Made by a program: the position numbers and the translations under genes. The notes under the pieces were generated by a model. That model had not been told where the DNA came from. It saw only the letters and a program-made list of their open reading frames with translations, and did no database searches. 31,372 nt of DNA from PXAH01 sp964605645 (GTDB taxonomy: Bacteria > Omnitrophota > Gorgyraeia > Duberdicusellales > 4484-171): assembly GCA_964605645.1 (NCBI GenBank), contig CAZSDJ010000019.1, positions 1 through 31,372 of the forward strand. Direction: 5' to 3'. Below are positions 29,801-31,372 of the stretch, piece after piece (positions within the stretch are counted from its first letter, which is position 1; each line of letters starts with the position of its first letter).

Positions 29801-31372
29801 GGCTACCCTTCCTAAGACACTGAAGGTCTCAGTAGAGTCACCATATACATCAGTCTGGAAGCCTGTATCTTTATCTCTTACCCTGATTACTGCTGACTGA
29901 TAACTTAGATCAGTAGGCGCGGTAATGGCTGAGCTGCTTTCGTGAGTTAAGACATCGTCTTTTATCACTACCCCGTCGGTATCAGGGTTGCCTGACGCTG
30001 AATAAACGATCTGGACTGTCTCTATCAGGGATTCATCGGCAACATCATTCTCTGTCCAGGTTACTGTCTGGTTGGTCAGGCCGGCCCGCCAGATGGTATG
30101 GTCCTGGCCTTCTTCTCCCGGAGTAGGAACAATATCGACATTCGTTATAGTAGGATAAGTGCTAAAAGTTCCTGATTCGCCGTCTGAGGTAGCGTCAGCG
30201 CTAAGAGAAGCATTCCGTACTCGGATAGTGCAATTGTGGCTCTTTAGGTCAGGTACGGTAAACTCTGAGAAGGTCTCCACATTGCCGTCGCCGGCTGTAG
30301 CCACGCCTGTGCCGTCGTCTAACTGATACTCTGTACTTCCGTCATAGAGGAAGATATACACAGTGCCCATATCGCCGTAGGTGGTGTATTTAACCTGTTT
30401 ATCGGTATCGCCCGGGTTCCAGTCTTCTACGCCGTAATCTACGGTAGGGGTCTGGACGGTAATAGTCCCTCTGATATCCATGGCAGCTGACAGGCCGCTT
30501 TCGATATCGGTAAAGTTCTCATTATCCTGGACTATCTTCAGCTTCATGGTATCGCCTAAGGGTGTGGTTACAGGCAGTGTCCAGTCGTATGAGCCGCTTC
30601 CTACTCTGGCAGGAAGCAGGGCCTCGCTAAAGGCCTCGTCATTAAAGGGATTAAGGCTTCCTATTACTTTGTATTCATCACCGCTTGCATCAAACAGTCC
30701 GTCTGGTGCGGCCATAACCTTTACATAATCCAGCTGGCCGTGGTCTACCTCCCAGCTAATGATCTCAGTATCGGTAATATTCCAGATAGCTGTAGAGGTG
30801 GGTGCAGTTAAGGTTAAAGCGCCTTTTACCCGGAAGTTAGCTGTCTCCTTGTAGGTGCCGGCTGTACCTGATTTCACATAATTGGCGTCTTCTGCCATTA
30901 ATCTGTAGGTCGCGTTGACCGGGGTCTCCGGGACCTGCCAGTCATCAGCGGTGGAGGCCTGGGTATCGTTGATAGTGGCAAAGGTAACGCCTGATTCTAT
31001 TACATTAGGATAAGTAGAGCCGCCGTTTGTAGAATATTTTACATTAACCGCGTTTATCCGGCCGTCTCTTTCAAAGGTAATGGTGTGGAAATCGCCGCAG
31101 TTTAGGTCATTCGATACATCAGGGGCAACTAGGCTTAACCGGCCCTTTACGATAAAGTCTAAGGAATCATCGGTTACATAGGTTCCATAAGCAGAGGCAT
31201 CCTCTACTTTTATATAGGAAGAATCGCCGGCATCTACCCTGGTAATGTAATCGCCGGAAGCCGGATCGGTAGGTATCGTCCACTGATATAAGCCCTGGTT
31301 GCCGGCAGTATCATTGCCATCTACTATGCCGTCACCGTTGTCATCTTCGGCAGGGGTGGAAGCAACCAGCTC
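14900..31372 (-). CDS. Giant modular surface protein with C-terminal membrane anchor (5' end outside window)
   Basis: At least 5490 residues are encoded; the frame stays open to the right edge, so the Met at 30898 is internal and the true start and signal peptide lie outside. From the edge to about 17516 run roughly 44 beta-sandwich modules with the consensus W..G....I.W...G.I..V.I.YS, a Y.W.IP segment, and a final VRI.D (KNH/Kre9-like, PF10342-type). The last ~870 residues contain a further beta-rich region (17515 to about 16790), helical/coiled-coil parts (about 16400-16770, 15720-16060, 15150-15400) alternating with beta domains, one transmembrane helix (15020-15082) and a 39-residue Lys/Asp-rich tail. 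Composition is acidic, cysteine-poor and Asp/Ser/Thr/Gly-rich, as in extracellular adhesins. It most likely projects outward from the inner membrane by its C-terminus. It ends 22 bases before atpC, so it probably shares the transcript with ATPase and secretion genes. Function beyond surface/adhesion is unknown. Confidence 0.9.
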   Translation of the reverse strand, partial: ELVASTPAEDDNGDGIVDGNDTAGNQGLYQWTIPTDPASGDYITRVDAGDSSYIKVEDASAYGTYVTDDSLDFIVKGRLSLVAPDVSNDLNCGDFHTITFERDGRINAVNVKYSTNGGSTYPNVIESGVTFATINDTQASTADDWQVPETPVNATYRLMAEDANYVKSGTAGTYKETANFRVKGALTLTAPTSTAIWNITDTEIISWEVDHGQLDYVKVMAAPDGLFDASGDEYKVIGSLNPFNDEAFSEALLPARVGSGSYDWTLPVTTPLGDTMKLKIVQDNENFTDIESGLSAAMDIRGTITVQTPTVDYGVEDWNPGDTDKQVKYTTYGDMGTVYIFLYDGSTEYQLDDGTGVATAGDGNVETFSEFTVPDLKSHNCTIRVRNASLSADATSDGESGTFSTYPTITNVDIVPTPGEEGQDHTIWRAGLTNQTVTWTENDVADESLIETVQIVYSASGNPDTDGVVIKDDVLTHESSSAITAPTDLSYQSAVIRVRDKDTGFQTDVYGDSTETFSVLGRVAYGASPAEGDNWYVGDTNRTVAWTAYGDQMTSVDIYIDYDGQAGADTPVYCATESTTPGSSDTWTFDDPDTGVDGVGDHITEDAIIIIEDVDTDRKSYTSYPSPTFNIAGNFTDIQVSSDAGDPEVVADLASTVTWVKTGSGITDVIVEYTTNAGTNWYNIVNDLEGDTTTVSNNESYSWTPPADAISDACRIRITDPDNSASSGESASNFIIASKVDVGQPDVNASWDTNTTQIIEWQKWGDFATVNIYYRPDNTTAWDLLNTAGSVASCQDEIDGAGDTLNGSWDWYIDEDTILSPTAQVMVRDAVNSTARLEGISDEFTTKGSLEVLWPDDGTEGYDVYQAGIAEDIKWKRYGNIEGVKVFLDDGTTGYQLITSLGTDGVVDFEGAETEHTESWTPPEKVGKTYQIKVQDKNNANIEAESPLFQVKGELQISYPDAQQPTFVIREPETITWDVIHGSIANVRILGSRSGDFDTDSFVIANQTDADNELAYDPANYGDFGYVAQGSYTWDVDEESPSIITNEATFKIKIVDADTDYDVTTQSSAGFTVQGKLTAYTPTSDYSPYEDWNVGDTDKTIKWKADGNIVDVWIYFWDGNQWIDVTDPATGTPSGDGDMKSFAVSDWYNYGAVPDAKSHECKIRIQDDPSTPNLQVESGTFSTYPVISDVAITPTDPPNTADVWIAEATDQEVTWSVNASAQIDAVDIYYSSTGEGGFDFVNDTPIKNDWATSQSCGTITVPSARTTQGRIAIRDADANFADYVNAMTPSDFRVAGRIDISAPVTGDTWQVASTDELIKWTYDGDLTTVNIDVDYGLGLGWQDLADAVDVNAGATGYNPYPTDGVPDQISNEVQFRVEDSDTGYNDVTTTDSESFAITASFSFAYPLGGEIYHIDSTSPAMTIKWNTIGDEVSAVKLEYWNKDSGVSGEWLLIKDGVANNNHGTGEANENTYVWDTGTSHDNPLPVNLAAENLKFRITSSTPDQPSTATTSNEMVICGDVSVTAPAQGSIWTADGTANSIEWDVFGKVDNVKITYSRDNKAAWTELTASTLAEDDNGDGIVDENDTASNHGSYEWTIPTDPASGDYITRVDAGDSSYIKVEDASSFGTYVTDDSLDFIVKGRLSIVAPDVSGDLNCGEFHTITFERDGRINAVNVKYSTNGGSTYPNTIQSGVTFATVSDTQASTADDWQVPETPVNAEYRLMVEDANYVKSGTAGTYNETANFRVLGALTLTAPTSTAIWNITDTEIISWEVDHGQLDYVKVMAAPDGLFDASGDEYTIASNLDPFNDEAFTEDLLPARVGSGHYDWTLPVTTPLGDTMKFKIVHDNENFTDIESGLSSAMDIRGTITVQTPTVDYGVEDWNPGDTDKEVKYTTYGDMGTVYIFLYDGTSEHQLDDGTGVATAGDGNVETFSDFTVPDVKSHNCTIRVRNAQLSADATSDGESGTFSTYPTITNVAITPSAGDEGSSPPIWRAGLGSQEVTWTENDISTPELIESVEIWYSPSGDIDTDGIKIIDNVTTHESCSTITAPTDLSYQSAVIRVRDNDTAFQDVVYGDSSLFRVLGRVVYGSTPQEGENWYVGDTDRTVSWTAYGDQMTQVEILIDYDDGNGYQLLTTQDTVPGTADSWTFDDPDPGIDGVGPHVTVSAQFKIQDIDADRKTYTQYESVTFKIAGQFQLTEPPATLSAGSAYTITWDNFDLQDQIPEAKLEFYDGATWHDIDYKSDPDGHTGIVTNSGSYSWSVPTDVKSTACKFRISDPDNPVATDETQKFEVRAVIVVTSPTSKAEWTIGTSGNTISWDITGVVDNVKIEYSNDAGATYPTDFVIESTITATSTPYDWTIPTGLDILTADQAMIKVSDAAFAVVYDESGPFMIKSGITVTRPDTNDKLYVAEAFDIEWTTLGTADMGNVAIQFSSTGAAPWTDIATVDYASSPYSLWVPPADSVTDNAKTAVMRITDVDNTDVTDDSDAFEIEGKLTWESPIQSGLMWQVGNSYDIEWTPTGNFGPITIEYSTNGFADETETKYFASVSNSSDGVRRTYPFEVPNDIDDEVKIRVSHEDDSDVKALCPYNIKFVGSVDVTSPESESPKPVWHYNETRNITWYAVGDVTHVNIRYKTSATGNWNDMILNHDGGGTYGAGSNSYAWTVANENSEDCYIKVSDAAHDVDIYSVSDYPFAIRPEITVTSPAADENLEVNSDGNIISWNLNGSTQVDYVNLYYSVSGGAFQDLDVSGTVVADSGDGTGSYTWDNIPDAISDDVVVRVADKDNSNVYGDSASFDIIGNIEVFKPDSNSNWEVGSTDKNITWSYDGSIGLVNIYYDYGQGYNLVSTEDMPVPALDLSYNWSPIPDHVSENVKVKITDADTEGAEDEVYDESETFKIRGGFNIDEIPSYLLSGDGYTITWTATGSDILTVKVEFSSDNGDTWRNIDYVDADDPGTGLVSNSGSYSWTVPVDIASTTCLVKITDPDNSEAKDTSNPFEVRAKIKLDSPTASSEWIVGTQHDIQWSVTGVINNVNIEYSYDGGAYDWVVAPDGTTTGSNIPASDGSFTWEIPDHISSQVNVRIADTSKPNDVQDITDNFTITGELQITSPTGTDIWYVSDQETISWTKTGTIPNVQLEYSVDGGAYQQIQDAESLTGTSFNWIIPDAISGQVKVRVSNTDGTKPTIPGVSDLFAIKGKLEISSPSLDDVWEVAQTKDITWITTGSISTVRLEYDYGSGLTPITGADSVTASDETYPWTIPNTISNNVTVKITDNNDDTVTDTSDSFKIAADINITKPTGGEIWIVDDIQPITWDKNGDIANVVIKYDTNSGFDNYPNTIATKPAADESYSWTIPDDITKDARVRIEDEDTTSYTQASESADFEIRGSISVTSPQEGDVWTSDEQHNIAYTIHGSIANVKIEYSTDGGDTYPYTISDSEPAGAGDHTYLWTIPATTSVHSVIKVTNLADEANVYDESDEFVIRGGFEFISPVTGDRWLANSNQLIEWDTYGNISYVYIRYSLDDGASWSFVNDGSAIDNSTEEYNWSLPNAVSKQARVRITDVNDPDATTTSGKFTIHGSLTLLQPNGQEKLKADQDDEASKVKWEMEAPIEAVNLALSTTGVDGTYSTFANNAQASLLEYSWSVPAIKSNNCFVRIRDANDALTEDFSDLAFKIMDNFKVQTPNGGENWVVGTTETISWTSYGLATTVNLKYSTVSPHDTWTPVASGTDNDGIYDWTIPADISNTCRVRISDNDDDADSYDISDGDFTIQGEITVTQPNGDEKWGCAENKYITWDYDGNISKVDIHYSADNGTSWAAIDLAQGLNNIGEYNWTVPTINTTEQALVRVRDNNIADFPAVYDISDSTFKIMSRVVVDSPDGGEVLYAGSDTTITWTTYATAAFDTVKIDYSIDDPDFTNPYSITTSTANDGSYDWLNIPTEAVSGKVRIRVAHLTDADVSDTSDGDFRIRATLMLTAPDGGQKLTVGDTFTIAWTQLGETDGVKLTSYRQSQPAVKRTIATSAPLNAEKDGGTYDWEIPDFIYDDLIVRVEDPNDIDAYDISDATFKIMPGFTVTSPDSASQWYVDSSQTISWTYTGTVSDVGVYYSTVGGVAGSWDPLTSVPASDLEWTWSPIPDEITDQLKVKVGAANDADAYGVSEGMAKIRAKFTLTAPTGGEELIVGDTFTITWDTVGTVGKVDLDYSTDDFATTESIAADWSNGATGGSYDWTVPDDISHTVRVRVMSSTDEDAYDISGDLRIKGNLWINSPVLDDAWDIGQDYNIAWGWVGTIPEVKITYSTGGDAGPFDPIIENYDTADDGIVANGTGSGGPGSEYTYAWTVPDQATADAVIRVRDPRDETSDAGDQTDVAAESESFHITGYITSLGIEDPDTGDQVTQLAVASTYNIKWEWGGTMPEVKITYSTNGDAGPFNPINENYDTADDGVVANGTGSGGPGSEHYYAWTVPDSISPDCKIRISDPRDETVYDETDTFKIQGEFTLYTPVVELNDDGDYECRWITNEIREVSWDTFGTIPTVDIVYSEDDFATETLIKDESGQEAIDIDNTGSFNWKIPDDRDDNGTPDNPTDDRANQVKIRIYDHNDRDVYVEGPAAAGGVDYLKIDYYTITWDIRDLVTNQPLEGLSVDSTSGWQATGLASPVSHDVPAGYWEATWDHQDYGVITVPYLTGWDADAQEWKKDRTIYRTMETLVVHIWRAYSEFSYEVDSDRLDITSWLERDGGLVPGALITDVTIYDGTERIKRKTLLVDEDNNKFLLHDDVPKGTKLWVGDHLGETRTMDDVISDCEDYKTGEMAIPSDFGGFFQQSWSPTTYTADGTTYDTLQSGRVYAVVSYMALASGATFKTPVSFTVSIPKAMADMETQVAGMEESVEWALGSPESDPGTSRLEILLNDQATLIEDKMEEQIEVMVGEGKTAEEVIEEGGMVGIVESTMTSFEEKTYQAVEDLQKAADDSLAASEEMISKAEAATGMIEEAAELTEITARKSSGEIILPRTILAGETLNVRYSGLSGLVPIMDIIDADSNAIISNQPMAELSGQEGLYGYDVKIDGDKFAPGKAITVIIIADVGYGEQSMVTGSVTVESTTLTTIEGLVSQVPQAKTAAEEARDAIKEAGKALENAFKGGSDIDLALSYLQETVESLPDIMAKEGALPEISESVNGLSDKLESLAGEEGYDISTMMEKTLSESPTIKEIRLKTDQLNGVIKLLQKLFEAKLGGLDEPVVSTSLEPGSVVFRISAANPSNTETKTVPVKVYLPKEVQAKDIIDQGRLELNYDTEKSAYYLYKDEVVLAPKETVTFAVEVEDIWMVPEEEIKTLRKRAGHTLDQLKGSEYHAEIKGKVENINKILDEINETQNNDIVSRSQHIGIYRTNKKIIQQIKNDLERMEKLLTFTGGPPVPEMMEKSKLKLDAPSKTTTWMIIFIIMIFIGALAAIFFFAWHKQRGDTESFFAQAGKEAFKQKDSDSKEGKQDQSKDTS
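17960..18520 (-). repeat. Recent tandem duplication of one module (period 372 bases)
   Basis: The last but one and last but two modules of the array share long stretches (PEVKITYST, DAGPF, ENYDTADDG, VANGTGSGGPGSE) at a spacing of 372 bases (124 codons); for example GTTCCGTTAG occurs at 18033 and 18405. This is a younger event than the divergence of neighbouring modules. Confidence 0.8.
24793..26680 (-). repeat. Long duplication, copy 2
   Basis: This is the counterpart of 29473-31372, with the same module order and long identical protein stretches such as RVDAGDSSYIKVEDAS and EIISWEVDHGQLDYVKVMAA. The homology may continue above 26680, where copy 1 leaves the window. The period equals 14 modules (1564 codons). 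Confidence 0.85.
29473..31372 (-). repeat. Long duplication, copy 1 (N-terminal side, truncated by window edge)
   Basis: Five complete modules and the end of a sixth match copy 2 at an offset of 4692 bases (4680 at the lower boundary after small indels). A sampled 120-base stretch differs at about one base in eight, by eye. Similarity falls to module-family level below 29473. Confidence 0.85.

Larger units (their letters stand above)
407..31372 (-). other. Probable single transcription unit
   Basis: All 17 genes point the same way. Ten of the sixteen junctions overlap by 1-23 bases; the others have gaps of 2, 16, 22, 28, 43, 59 or 70 bases at most. No terminator-like hairpin was seen inside; the first good one is at 279-297. 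The promoter would be upstream of the giant gene, outside the window. An internal promoter in the 70-base gap before atpE cannot be excluded. Confidence 0.6.
17516..31372 (-). repeat. Tandem KNH-like module array of the giant gene
   Basis: Reading the translation, I split this stretch into one partial and 43 complete modules of about 90-125 residues. The C-proximal modules (17516 to about 22670) are about 95-100 residues and diverged; the N-proximal ones are longer (100-125) and fall into higher-order units. Each module ends in a short F.I.G linker that leads directly into the next strand, so a continuous rod is expected. Confidence 0.85.

Noticed and set aside
30896..30898. Met codon as the start of the giant protein
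   Set aside because: The frame is open upstream to the window edge and the upstream codons match an internal repeat; the corresponding Met in the second copy is plainly internal.
14900..31372. Nonribosomal peptide synthetase or polyketide synthase as explanation of the giant frame
   Set aside because: No catalytic motifs; the translation is a repetitive beta-sandwich array rich in Asp, Ser, Thr and Gly.

Overview
The window is a single block of minus-strand genes, so it reads from right to left. It looks like a metagenome-derived or uncultivated Gram-negative-type bacterium. Moderate-to-low GC, very tight gene packing, a very large surface-type repeat protein, pseudopilus genes and an aberrant F-type ATPase together suggest an Omnitrophota-like (former OP3) or related PVC-neighbourhood lineage, a group known for giant ORFs. 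This is inference from gene content; there is no rRNA or other taxonomic marker here.

Region 1 (31372 to 14900): one giant ORF, open at the right edge of the window and at least 5490 codons long. About 44 tandem beta-sandwich modules of 90-125 residues (Kre9/KNH-like, PF10342-type) fill positions 31372 to about 17516. They are arranged in a higher-order repeat of 7 modules, and the two most N-terminal visible 7-module blocks belong to a recent 14-module (about 4.69 kb) duplication. The last 870 residues hold alternating helical/coiled-coil and beta domains, one transmembrane helix and a short charged tail.

Region 2 (14877 to 9852): an F-type ATPase set in the unusual order epsilon, c, b-delta fusion, alpha, gamma, beta. 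Subunit a is absent, epsilon lacks its C-terminal helices, and delta is reduced to its C-terminal domain fused to b. Catalytic residues of alpha and beta are intact. Several beta, gamma and b features recall the alternate (N-type) ATPases.

Region 3 (9855 to 407): a type II secretion / type IV pilus-like assembly operon. It encodes GspE with a C-terminal PilZ domain, GspF, a membrane-anchored HExxH metalloprotease, pseudopilins GspG, I, J and K, a PilM-PilN fusion (GspL-like), a PilO/GspM-like protein and a small secreted protein of unknown function. No secretin, GspC or prepilin peptidase is present.

Region 4 (1 to 406): non-coding; a bidirectional terminator-like hairpin, a palindromic repeat element and a second hairpin.

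Most genes overlap by 1 to 23 bases or are separated by fewer than 70, so giant protein, ATPase and secretion genes appear to form one transcription unit ending at the hairpin near position 290. The most interesting idea is that this is a functional module: an envelope-spanning giant adhesin-like protein, a c-di-GMP-responsive pseudopilus/secretion machine, and a divergent rotary ATPase expressed together.
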